A stretch of DNA of 64,000 nt from Chromatocurvus halotolerans (lineage in GTDB: Bacteria; Pseudomonadota; Gammaproteobacteria; Pseudomonadales; Halieaceae), in the NCBI RefSeq assembly GCF_004340525.1, contig NZ_SLWX01000006.1:62001-126000 (forward strand). Reading direction: 5' to 3'. Below, one piece after another: positions 9,505 to 18,101 of the stretch (its first letter is position 1; each line of letters begins with the position of its first letter). The translations under genes were made by a program, and so were the position numbers. Below the pieces are notes generated by a model. It made no database searches, was not told the DNA's origin, and saw only the letters and a program-made list of their open reading frames with translations.

Positions 9505-12366
9505 TCAGAACGTCATGCGCACGCCCATGCGGAAGGTCCGCCCCAGCACGTCGTAGAGGTTACGATTGGTCGGGAGATAGCCGGGGCGGTTCTCCGCACC
9601 ACGGAACTGGGGGAATGGCACAAGTTCCGGATCAGTGTCGAACGCGTTTCGCACCTGGCCAAAGAACTCGGCCTGGCTGCTACCGAACGTGAAGTTCTTC
9701 GCCACATATAGATCAAGGTAGGTTGCACCATCCACCTTGTTGTCGTTGATGGTGAAGAAAGGTGCTTCGACATCGGGACAGGAGCCGGGCTGGCATTCGA
9801 TGTAGGCGTTGTCCACAACCCCGGAGCTGACACCGCGGACCGTCGCATTCATCGTCCAGTCCCCTGCCATGTACATGGCCGTCAGGCGATAGACCCAGTC
9901 CGGCGTATCCCCGGTGTTGCGCCCGGCATCATCAATGGCATTCTGGCCATCGTCTTGGATATTGCGCATGTAGTGGGTTGCCAGAGCCCGAAGCCGGATG
10001 GATCCCGGAAGGCCCGAAGCCAGATCCGCCAGGTCAAACCGATAGCTCGCCTCCAGATCGAGACCTCGGGACTCCAGCGATGACAGGTTCTCACGGAAGA
10101 GGTTTATCCGGGAGATGTCAGACCGGCCTTCGCCTGAGAAATCGATACGATTACAGAAGCTCTCCACACCCTCGAAGAAGCAAAGCTCCGCCACCTCGTC
10201 TGCCGTGAGGAATCCGATCACGCCATTGATCTCGATATCGTAGTAGTCGATCGCAGCGGAAAAGCCGGGCAGGAAGCGGGGCTGCAGAACAACACCGATG
10301 CCGAAACTGTCCGCCTCTTCCGGACCCACATCGGTACTCCCGCTGAGCTGCTGTAGGAACTCGTCGGAACCGCCGGGAGCGTTCGGGTTCACCACGTTGT
10401 TCGTGCGTGCGGTGCCGGGATCGAATAGCTCCGCCAGATTCGGCGCGCGAATATCGCGGGACTGCGTGGCGCGGAATGTTACATCGGGGATTGGCGAATA
10501 AGTGAGGCCCACCTTCCAGGTATTCACGCTGCCAGAGGTGCTGTAGTCCGTAACCCGGCCGGCGGCATTGATATCCATTCCCTCGAAGACCGGAATGCCG
10601 ACCTCGACATAGCCCTCTATCACGTCGTAATCGCCCTCCGTCACAAGATAGTTGCCGTATTTCCAGCCGCTCTGCAGGCGCTCCTCAACGCTGCCATCAA
10701 CCTGTTCCTTGCGATATTCACCGCCGATCGCGAGGGCGATCGGTCCGGCCCAGCCCGGGATATTGCTGGTACGGAAGTTTAGAGCGAGCACATCCTGCTG
10801 CAGCTCCTGGCGACGCTGAGGACGCCCGAGCACATAGTCGAGGCCTTCCTGCGAGGCGACACCGATCCCAAGCGGATTGAACGGTATACAGGAGGGATCA
10901 CGTTCGAGATCCCGGCAACGGATTTCACCGCTGACCGGGTCGACGATCGAATCCAGCGCGCCGCGAAAGTTTGCCGTGTTGTAGGTTGGCAGCTGCAGCT
11001 CGTTGGTATCGGTGATGCCCGTCTGCCAATAGGCGTCCCACTCTACATCCTGATCGAACATTGCGAAAAAACCTTCCGCACCGAAGACCCAGCGCGTCGT
11101 CTCCCTCTCGTTGGTGGAACCAGAGGCCGGCACGTCCGCGTGCGCCTGGCGCACGACGAGGGAGGTAACACTCTCGTCAATCATCTGCTGTCGCACGGAT
11201 TCCGGCAGAAAGGCGTTGTCCTGTTGCACCGTAAAACTCTGCGTCGGGCGTATATAAAAGCTTTTCCCGTCATATTGGGCATAGGACGCCTGGGCAAAAA
11301 CGTTCAAATTGGGCATGAGTTCAAAGTCGACTCGGCCGAAGAACGAATCCCGGTTATCCTCGGCCGCCAGTGACTGGGTCCCACGCATGGAAGAAAGCGT
11401 GTACTCCCAGTCACCGCCCTGCATCCACTGCCCGCCGACATCCCCGAAAACCAGCTGGTTGGGCTGACCCCCGATCCCGAAGTAGGTACCGGGCAGGCCA
11501 CTGCCGTCAGCACCCGGCCCATTCACTCGCTGAACGAGACCGCCGGGGGTATAGGCAGAGATGCCGATGTTTTCCCCGACCAGGAAATCCGGCTGCCCGG
11601 GCTCATCGGCACGCGGGTTGTCGATGCCCTGCAGTCCTTGAAGATTCCAGTCACGCGATTCGTAAAATATGCCTTCGGAGCGAAAGATCTCTGCGTTGAA
11701 GAGAGCGTGACCACGACCGTCCGCGAAACCGCTGCCCGCCGAAAACGAGAAGCGACCATTCTCATTATCGCTGCGACTGGTCTCCCCATAGTCCACATTG
11801 GCTTTTACGCCTGTGAACTCCTTGTCGAGAGTGAAGTTGATGACGCCCCCCACGGCGTCCGAGCCATAGGCGGCGGACGCGCCTCCGGTGACAATCTCTA
11901 TCCCCTTGATGAGACCCTGTGGCATGGTGTTGATGTCGACAACGCCCGTGGTCCTGGATGCGACATTGCGCTTCCCGTCGAGCAGCACCAGGGTGCGCTG
12001 AGTTCCGAGCGCGCGCAGGTTGAGTGCAGAGACACCGGCACCGCCATTGCTGAGACTGCCAGACGTATTTGAAGTCGTGGTGCTGCCCTGGACCGACGGC
12101 ATGCTCGATACAAATGCATCGATACTTGCCGGTGCCTCGGCGTTGATTTCATCCTCCCCGAGAACGGTAATCGGTGTCGGCGCATCGAAGCCGGACCGCG
12201 AGAGCCGCGAACCGGTGACGACAACCTGCTCGATTATCTGGTTTTCCCCTGTGGACTGGGCGGTGGCGACTCCGGGTAGTGCAAGATTCCCCGCCGCCAC
12301 AGCGCCGGCTAAAGCCGAAAAATGAAACCCGGTAGTCCTGGATGCTTTAAATATCATTTTCTGCAA
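9505..12366 (-). CDS. TonB-dependent outer-membrane receptor
   Basis: 953 residues. The signal peptide ends near VATAQSTGE. A plug domain follows: IIEQVVVTGSRLSRSGFDAP (TonB-box-like region, about 44-63), then the plug core with NLRALGTQRTLVLLDGKR and GGASAAYGSDAVGGVINF (about 115-175). The rest is a beta-barrel ending RMGVRMTF, with the terminal Phe expected by the BAM machinery. The plug style matches receptors of the Caulobacter/Xanthomonas expanded type that import oligomers rather than siderophores. The neighbouring peptidases and asparaginase suggest peptide uptake, but the ligand is not readable. Divergent from the M20/metalloprotease operon, with 587 bases between. Confidence 0.92.
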   Translation of the reverse strand: MQKMIFKASRTTGFHFSALAGAVAAGNLALPGVATAQSTGENQIIEQVVVTGSRLSRSGFDAPTPITVLGEDEINAEAPASIDAFVSSMPSVQGSTTTSNTSGSLSNGGAGVSALNLRALGTQRTLVLLDGKRNVASRTTGVVDINTMPQGLIKGIEIVTGGASAAYGSDAVGGVINFTLDKEFTGVKANVDYGETSRSDNENGRFSFSAGSGFADGRGHALFNAEIFRSEGIFYESRDWNLQGLQGIDNPRADEPGQPDFLVGENIGISAYTPGGLVQRVNGPGADGSGLPGTYFGIGGQPNQLVFGDVGGQWMQGGDWEYTLSSMRGTQSLAAEDNRDSFFGRVDFELMPNLNVFAQASYAQYDGKSFYIRPTQSFTVQQDNAFLPESVRQQMIDESVTSLVVRQAHADVPASGSTNERETTRWVFGAEGFFAMFDQDVEWDAYWQTGITDTNELQLPTYNTANFRGALDSIVDPVSGEIRCRDLERDPSCIPFNPLGIGVASQEGLDYVLGRPQRRQELQQDVLALNFRTSNIPGWAGPIALAIGGEYRKEQVDGSVEERLQSGWKYGNYLVTEGDYDVIEGYVEVGIPVFEGMDINAAGRVTDYSTSGSVNTWKVGLTYSPIPDVTFRATQSRDIRAPNLAELFDPGTARTNNVVNPNAPGGSDEFLQQLSGSTDVGPEEADSFGIGVVLQPRFLPGFSAAIDYYDIEINGVIGFLTADEVAELCFFEGVESFCNRIDFSGEGRSDISRINLFRENLSSLESRGLDLEASYRFDLADLASGLPGSIRLRALATHYMRNIQDDGQNAIDDAGRNTGDTPDWVYRLTAMYMAGDWTMNATVRGVSSGVVDNAYIECQPGSCPDVEAPFFTINDNKVDGATYLDLYVAKNFTFGSSQAEFFGQVRNAFDTDPELVPFPQFRGAENRPGYLPTNRNLYDVLGRTFRMGVRMTF

Positions 12367-12953
12367 CTCCTCTCGCCGGTGATTCGAACGAGTGCTCTGT
12401 TCGCTACGGAAAAAGCTCGCTTCCGATAACGACGAAGCCCAGCGCCCCCTTCACCTGCTTCATATTCAAGGCGTAACCGCGGTCATGCCCCCCCATGAAC
12501 ACTGACTGCGTCAGCGCGCCAAAAAGAGCGTCCGCAAAACTTGTGCCATCCGCTGTCAATCAGGACAAGTGGCACTCTGTCGAGCAGACCGGATAGGACA
12601 TCGCACCAGATCGGCGCAATTCCGGACAGCTCCGCACCGATTTGGCTGACGCGCAGCCATTGCAGCTGTGCGTGAAAAAAACATCACCGCGTGTTTTCTT
12701 TTTGGTCATGCCGCGCTGGATTTCGAGATTTCCATCGCACTAGCATGCAGGCTCTATCGGTGTGGAATCATCGATACAGCGAGGAATCTGCTTCGGTGTC
12801 GCCGCAAAGGAGCCCCAGGGAACTCGCAACCGGGATCGCGGCACTGCAGCACTGGCTGGCACATTGATTGCAGTCGTACCTGGCGCATTGATCGCAGCAT
12901 CAATTGCAACCTTGCTATCAACAGACTTTGTGGAACGCAATCAGGGGAATACC
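12367..12953. other. Divergent intergenic region with direct and inverted repeats
   Basis: 587 bases between the divergent receptor and amidohydrolase genes, with no convincing gene. The in-frame extension of the amidohydrolase back to 12762 is not believed, because the ATG at 12954 has its own ribosome site and signal peptide. A repeat cluster lies at 12856-12905 and is listed separately. Promoters for both directions must be here. Confidence 0.55.
12856..12905. promoter_or_regulatory. Candidate operator: two 17-bp direct repeats overlapping a palindrome
   Basis: TGGCACATTGATTGCAG (12856-12872) and TGGCGCATTGATCGCAG (12881-12897) match at 15 of 17 positions and are 25 bases apart. The second copy also forms the inverted repeat ATTGAT-N6-ATCAAT. 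The cluster ends about 50 bases before the amidohydrolase start. This resembles an activator or LysR-type binding region, but no regulator gene is nearby to assign. Confidence 0.3.
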
Positions 12954-14564
12954 ATGAAATCATTACTCGCAATCGGCGTGTCGATCGTTGCCTTCAGCCA
13001 CTGGAGTCACGCACAGAACGACGACAGCAGCGCGAAGTCATCGTCACCGTCACTGACGGGTACCAAGGCAGAGGTCGTCGACGCAATTGATGGTCGCCGG
13101 AAACTCACGCAGGAGATTGTCGACAGCCTGTTTTCTTTTTCCGAGCTGGGTTTTCAGGAATTCGAGACCCAGCGTTATCTCACCGACATGCTCGAGGAGA
13201 ACGGTTTTACCGTTGAGAAGGGTATTTCCGGCATCCCCAGCGCCTGGTGGGCCACCTGGGGCAGTGGCAAGCCAGTGATTGCCCTGGGTTCAGATGTCGA
13301 CGGCATTCCCAAGTCCTCGCAGATGCCTGGCGTGCCCTACCGAAAGGCGTTGGTCGAGGGAGCACCAGGACATGGCGAGGGACATAACTCCGGCCAGGCC
13401 GTGAACATCACCGCAGCACTGGCGGTGAAGGAGATCATGGAGCGCGACGGGCTTGGGGGCACTATCGTAATCTGGCCCGGCATCGCGGAGGAACTGCTGG
13501 CAACCAAGGCGTGGTTTGCACGTGATGGTCGCTATGATGACGTTGATGCCGTCCTTTTTACCCATGTCAGCGACAGTATGGCCGTGAGCTGGGGCCAGGC
13601 ATCTGGCACCGGCCTGGTCTCCGTGGAATACACATTTGAGGGACAGGCTGCACACGGCGCCGGTGACCCCTGGAAAGGACGCAGTGCACTGGACGCCGTA
13701 GAGCTGATGAACGTCGGCTGGAATTACCGTCGCGAGCACCTGCGTCCCCTGCAGCGTTCTCACTATGTGGTCGTCGATGGGGGCGACCAACCGAACGTGG
13801 TGCCGTCCAGCGCCTCAGTCTGGTACTTCATACGCGAGATTACCGCGGATCGCATCCGCGAGAACTTTGACGCACTGCAGCGAACGGCAGAAGGTGCCGC
13901 CATGATGACCGATACCAGCGTATCGCGTCGCATTATCGGCGCTGCCTATCCGAGGCACTTCAACAAGCCGATAGCCGAAGCCATGCAGCAGAATATCCTG
14001 TCGGTGGGCATGCCTGACTGGTCGGAGGATGATCAGGCCTTTGCCGAGGCGTTCCAGGAATTCATGAGCGCCACGGACATCACCGGTCTCAAAACGGATG
14101 TTGAAGAACTCGCGGCGCCTCGCGATGAGCCGAGATCAGGCGGCTCTGATGATATCGGGGATGTATCCTGGAGTGTACCGACGGTCACGTTGCGCTTCCC
14201 CTCAAACATCGATGGCCGCACTGGCCACCACTGGTCTAGCGCCATTGCCATGGCGACGCCCATAGCGCACAAAGGTGCCACAGCCGGCGCCAAGGTGATT
14301 GCAACGACAATGCTCGACCTGCTGCAGCAGCCAGCTCTTGTGGAGAGCGCCTGGACCTATTACCGAGAGGAGCAGACGGCAAACGAAACCTACACACCTT
14401 TCATCGCGCAGGATGATGCACCTGCAATCGAGAAAAACACGGCTATTATGGCAAACTACAAGGGCCAACTGTCCGAGTACTACTATGACCCATCAAAGTA
14501 TGAAACCTACCTGGAACAACTGGGCGTCGATTACCCGGTACTGAAGTCCCCAGAGTCAGAGTAA
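12954..14564 (+). CDS. Exported M20-family amidohydrolase (AbgB-like)
   Basis: 536 residues from ATG 12954, preceded by CAGGGGAAT and followed by a signal peptide (MKSLLAIGVSIVAFSHWSHA). M20/AbgB features: ALGSDVDGIP (about 106-115), HGEGHNSGQA (about 140-149), IAEELLATK (catalytic Glu pair, about 178-186), LFTHVSD (about 200) and a C-terminal HHWSSAIA (about 427). In AbgB-like enzymes the second motif usually reads HGCGHN; here the Cys metal ligand is Glu. Expected to hydrolyse an amide bond such as acyl- or aryl-amino acids, here in the periplasm. The metalloprotease gene follows after 11 bases, so the two form an operon. Confidence 0.82.
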   Translation: MKSLLAIGVSIVAFSHWSHAQNDDSSAKSSSPSLTGTKAEVVDAIDGRRKLTQEIVDSLFSFSELGFQEFETQRYLTDMLEENGFTVEKGISGIPSAWWATWGSGKPVIALGSDVDGIPKSSQMPGVPYRKALVEGAPGHGEGHNSGQAVNITAALAVKEIMERDGLGGTIVIWPGIAEELLATKAWFARDGRYDDVDAVLFTHVSDSMAVSWGQASGTGLVSVEYTFEGQAAHGAGDPWKGRSALDAVELMNVGWNYRREHLRPLQRSHYVVVDGGDQPNVVPSSASVWYFIREITADRIRENFDALQRTAEGAAMMTDTSVSRRIIGAAYPRHFNKPIAEAMQQNILSVGMPDWSEDDQAFAEAFQEFMSATDITGLKTDVEELAAPRDEPRSGGSDDIGDVSWSVPTVTLRFPSNIDGRTGHHWSSAIAMATPIAHKGATAGAKVIATTMLDLLQQPALVESAWTYYREEQTANETYTPFIAQDDAPAIEKNTAIMANYKGQLSEYYYDPSKYETYLEQLGVDYPVLKSPESE

Positions 14565-14575
14565 AGGAGCCCGAC

Positions 14576-16999
14576 ATGAGAATAACGACATCGAGATCGA
14601 TACTGGCCTTGCTGGTCTTCCTGAGCAGCGCTTCACTACTACCGTCGCCCGTGTCCGCACAAGCCGCCGGTTATGACGAACTGGTGGCCGACACGACACC
14701 CATGGAGGGCTATTTCAACCTGTACTGGGAAGAATCTTCAGGGAAGATGTACTGGGAGATCGACAAGCTCAACACCGAATTTCTCTACCTAGTTTCCATG
14801 GGCTCAGGTCTGGGATCCAACCCCGTTGGTATTGACCGGGGGCAACTTGCCTCCACGTCGATTCTCACGACAAAGCGGGTGGGCGGGAAAGTGCTATTGA
14901 TGCAACCCAATTACCGTTTCGTGGCGAGTAGCGATAATCCGCTGGAGAAACAGTCGGTCGTGGATGCTTTTGCTCCCTCGGTAATCTGGGGGTTTGACGT
15001 CCTGGCTGAAAAAGAAGGCAGCGTGCTGGTGGATGCAACAGACTTTTTCATGCGGGATGCCAGGGATGTCATCGGCAGAATCGCCAGCCGGGACCAGGGC
15101 ACCTTTACGCTCGACAAAAGTCGCAGCGTCTTCTTCATGGAAAGTACCGAGACCTTTCCGGAGAATATCGAAGTCGAGGTCATGCTGACGTTCAACAGCA
15201 GCAACCCGGGCAATCTGGTCAGGGGCGTGGCTGCCTCGGGCAATTCGATCACTCTGCGCCAGCACCATTCCCTGGTAAAACTTCCCGATGAGAAACTCAC
15301 GCCTCGTCTCGCAGATCCGCGCATCGGCACTAATGGTCCGACCATCCAGGATTACAGCACACCCATCGGCGAGGATTTACAGGTTCGCCTCGTGGCGCGG
15401 CATCGCCTGGAAAAAAAGAACCCTGAATCGGAACGCTCGGAGGCCGTCGAACCCATCGTTTACTACGTTGATTCGGGCACCCCGGAGCCGGTAAAAAGCG
15501 CGCTCATCGAAGGCGCCAGCTGGTGGAACCAGGCCTTTGAGGCAGCGGGCTTTATCAATGCTTTTCAGGTAAAGGAACTGCCCGAAGATGCGAATCCGCA
15601 GGACATTCGCTACAACATGATTCACTGGACACATCGCCGCACCCGGGGCTACTCCTACGGCTACGCGGTGACCGATCCCCGAACCGGCGAGATTCTCAAG
15701 GGTAACGTGAACCTCGGGAGCCTGCGCCTGCGCCAGGATTACCTGCACGGTCAGGGCCTGATTCCCGGCTTCCGTTACCTCGAAGATATCGCTGACGACA
15801 ACGCCGCCTCCGTCAACATGGCCCTGGACCGTGTCAGACAACTGTCGGCGCATGAAGTGGGACACGCCATCGGCTTTCCTCACAACTATATTGCCAGTAC
15901 CTATGGGCGCGAGAGCGTGATGGACTACCCTGCCCCGCTGGTGGAAATCACCGAGGACGGCAAGCTGGATCTCTCCAATGCCTATGTTCAGCGCATTGGC
16001 GAGTACGACAAACTGGCGGTGCGCTACTCCTATGCACAGTTCGCCTCAGCCAGTCAGGAAGCGGAAGAGTTGGCAATGATCGCGCAGGAAAGCCTGGATC
16101 GCGGGCTGCTCTTCATGGCGCACACCAACAACAATTTTGTCGGGGCCGGTCATCAGTACGCCAGCGTGTGGGACAACGGGGAAAACCTGGTGGACCATCT
16201 GAAGCATGAGATCGAGGTGCGTCGTATCGGACTGGAGAACTTCGGTGAGTCCGTCATACGCAATGGCGAGCCGCTGTCGTCCCTGGAAGAGGTACTGCTG
16301 CCACTCTACATGCATCACCGCTTTCAGCTGAATGCGGCAGCGCAGAGTCTGGGTGGGGCCGATTACCGCTACGCGGTCAGGGGTGACGGACAAACCCCCT
16401 TTGCCATCATTGATGGAGATGAACAGCGCGATGCGCTGGAAACCCTTCTCTCGACGCTGAGCCCGGAATTCCTAACCCTGCCACAGAATATCGTCGCGCT
16501 GATCCCGCCGCCGGCCTATCGCTACGGCCAGGGTGAACACTTCCCCGGGCGCACTGAACTGCTGTTTGATCCGCTGGGCGCTGCCGAAGCTTCAGCCAGC
16601 CTGTCGGTCAAACAGATTCTGCACCCGGCCCGGATGGCTCGCCTGGTCGCCTACGGCAGCATGGGCGATTACCCGGATCTCGAGGAGGTGATCGACCGCC
16701 TGATCGACTTCACCTGGGGTGCCAAAAAGCCGGACGACCCGTATCCACGCGAGGTTCTCAACGTCGTCCAGCGGGTCACCGTGAATGAGATGATGCGCCA
16801 GGCGCGGGGAAAGGACAGCTCCGGTGCGGTAAAAGCCGTGCTGGCCGATCGCCTGGATACCCTGGCCTCGCGACTCGAGGACGAGCAGGACACTAACGCT
16901 CATCTGTCGTCGGTCGCCGCTGACATACGCCGATGGCAGCAGCATCCCGGGTATGCGGTTCCCGAGGCGTTGCAGTTACTGCCGGGCGACCCGATCTAG
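14576..16999 (+). CDS. Exported zinc metalloprotease (DUF5117/DUF4953 type)
   Basis: 807 residues with a signal peptide ending near VSAQA. The active-site helix is LSAHEVGHAIGFPHN (about 422-436), an HExxHxxGxxH zincin site, set in a protein with the order typical of DUF5117-DUF4953 secreted metalloproteases: N-terminal beta region containing DRGQLASTSILTT, a central segment including IHWTHRRTRGYSYGYAV, then the zincin domain and a helical C-terminus. Likely cleaves peptides in the periplasm or at the surface. In operon with the M20 amidohydrolase 11 bases upstream; start preceded by AAAGGAG. Confidence 0.87.
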   Translation: MRITTSRSILALLVFLSSASLLPSPVSAQAAGYDELVADTTPMEGYFNLYWEESSGKMYWEIDKLNTEFLYLVSMGSGLGSNPVGIDRGQLASTSILTTKRVGGKVLLMQPNYRFVASSDNPLEKQSVVDAFAPSVIWGFDVLAEKEGSVLVDATDFFMRDARDVIGRIASRDQGTFTLDKSRSVFFMESTETFPENIEVEVMLTFNSSNPGNLVRGVAASGNSITLRQHHSLVKLPDEKLTPRLADPRIGTNGPTIQDYSTPIGEDLQVRLVARHRLEKKNPESERSEAVEPIVYYVDSGTPEPVKSALIEGASWWNQAFEAAGFINAFQVKELPEDANPQDIRYNMIHWTHRRTRGYSYGYAVTDPRTGEILKGNVNLGSLRLRQDYLHGQGLIPGFRYLEDIADDNAASVNMALDRVRQLSAHEVGHAIGFPHNYIASTYGRESVMDYPAPLVEITEDGKLDLSNAYVQRIGEYDKLAVRYSYAQFASASQEAEELAMIAQESLDRGLLFMAHTNNNFVGAGHQYASVWDNGENLVDHLKHEIEVRRIGLENFGESVIRNGEPLSSLEEVLLPLYMHHRFQLNAAAQSLGGADYRYAVRGDGQTPFAIIDGDEQRDALETLLSTLSPEFLTLPQNIVALIPPPAYRYGQGEHFPGRTELLFDPLGAAEASASLSVKQILHPARMARLVAYGSMGDYPDLEEVIDRLIDFTWGAKKPDDPYPREVLNVVQRVTVNEMMRQARGKDSSGAVKAVLADRLDTLASRLEDEQDTNAHLSSVAADIRRWQQHPGYAVPEALQLLPGDPI

Positions 17000-17026
17000 C
17001 AGGCCACTAGCGAGCCTCGACACTGA

Positions 17027-17050
17027 CCCCGGTCTCCTGCGAGATCGGGG
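17027..17050 (+). terminator. Hairpin after the metalloprotease gene
   Basis: CCCCGGTCTC (17027-17036) pairs with GAGATCGGGG (17041-17050), ten positions with one G-T pair and the 4-base loop CTGC. It is 27 bases beyond the metalloprotease stop. No T-run follows, so efficiency is uncertain. Confidence 0.45.
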
Positions 17051-17207
17051 GATGTTGCTCTACCCAATAAAGACCGCGCTGTCTGGTTGCATCGCGCCAA
17101 CCCTCACCCGCCTTTCACACCGGCATATATCGCCCCTGCCAGAAACGGCGTACTATCGCCGCCTGCAGCAATACTCATAACCCGACAAGCTGCACCAGGA
17201 GAAAGTA

Positions 17208-18038
17208 ATGACCGGAAACCCCCGTTTGCTGCTGTCATTACTCGGCAGTCTGCTTGCCCTCCAAGCTGAAGCACAGAGCTCCATCAGCCACTCGGGCGTC
17301 ATCGAGACCGATTATTCCCGTGCCCGTCAGAGTGGTGTGCAAAACACGGATACTGCGACGGTGGTGGGTACGGCGTTTCTGCAGGAGGTCAATCACGGTT
17401 CGCTACCTCATAACCAGGCTGCGTTTCTTGAACGCGCCTCAAGCCTGACAATGGCCTGGGCCGACGTTGATGCAGACTTCGGCGTCAATGGCCAGACCGA
17501 CGGTGATGCGGCGCTCGTTGACCTTCAGTACATCATGACGTCGCATTGGCTGGTGGGTGCAACGTACAGCCGACTCAGGCTTGCCGGCCTGTCAGAGCAG
17601 GAGACCCGGTCACTGACCTTCGGGCGCTACCTTGATGACACATCTACGATCGTGGCGAACATCGGACGCACGGACGACAGCATTGACGGCCTGTCCGACA
17701 GTTCCAGCCACATCTGGGGACTCGCCTACAAGAACGTAACGCGGCATCCCACGGCCAATACGTCCCTGACACTCGACCTTGACTATCAACACATCGATGC
17801 CGACGCCGGCACCAGTAACAGCCTCGGCATTCAGGGTGAGTATCACTTCACCCTGGCAAGCAGCCTTGTGGCTGGAGTGGATATCACCGGTGGTGAAACC
17901 AGGGGCACAGACTATACACTCGGGCTGACGCACTACCTGACACGATTCATCGCGGTTGGCGCGACGCTCAGTCGCAACGAGCCAGATCGGCAGCAGCACA
18001 CAAATACCGTAAAGGTGTTTGCGCGGCTGCTGTTGTGA
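17208..18038 (+). CDS. Putative outer-membrane beta-barrel protein
   Basis: 276 residues preceded by AGGAGAAAGTA. The signal peptide ends near LQAEAQ. The mature part is made of alternating amphipathic strands with turns (for example LVGATYSRLRLAG, HYLTRFIAVGATLSR) and ends KVFARLLL, so a barrel of roughly 10-14 strands is likely. It resembles generic porin-like proteins, but I do not recognise a specific family. Separately transcribed, facing the cytochrome operon. Confidence 0.6.
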   Translation: MTGNPRLLLSLLGSLLALQAEAQSSISHSGVIETDYSRARQSGVQNTDTATVVGTAFLQEVNHGSLPHNQAAFLERASSLTMAWADVDADFGVNGQTDGDAALVDLQYIMTSHWLVGATYSRLRLAGLSEQETRSLTFGRYLDDTSTIVANIGRTDDSIDGLSDSSSHIWGLAYKNVTRHPTANTSLTLDLDYQHIDADAGTSNSLGIQGEYHFTLASSLVAGVDITGGETRGTDYTLGLTHYLTRFIAVGATLSRNEPDRQQHTNTVKVFARLLL

Positions 18039-18052
18039 ATGTCCCGTCGTCC

Positions 18053-18077
18053 GCCGCCCGACCGACAGGCGGGCGGC
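18053..18077. terminator. GC-rich hairpin between convergent genes
   Basis: GCCGCCCG (18053-18060) and CGGGCGGC (18070-18077) form an 8-bp stem with a 9-base loop in the 63-base gap between the barrel protein and the dihaem cytochrome, whose 3' ends face each other. No T-tract. Confidence 0.4.
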
Positions 18078-18101
18078 AACTCAGGGCAATCAGCCCACAA
18101 A

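Noticed and set aside
12762..12953. N-terminal extension of the M20 amidohydrolase by 64 residues
   Set aside because: The extension lies in the repeat-bearing promoter region, and the ATG at 12954 has both a ribosome site and a signal peptide directly after it.
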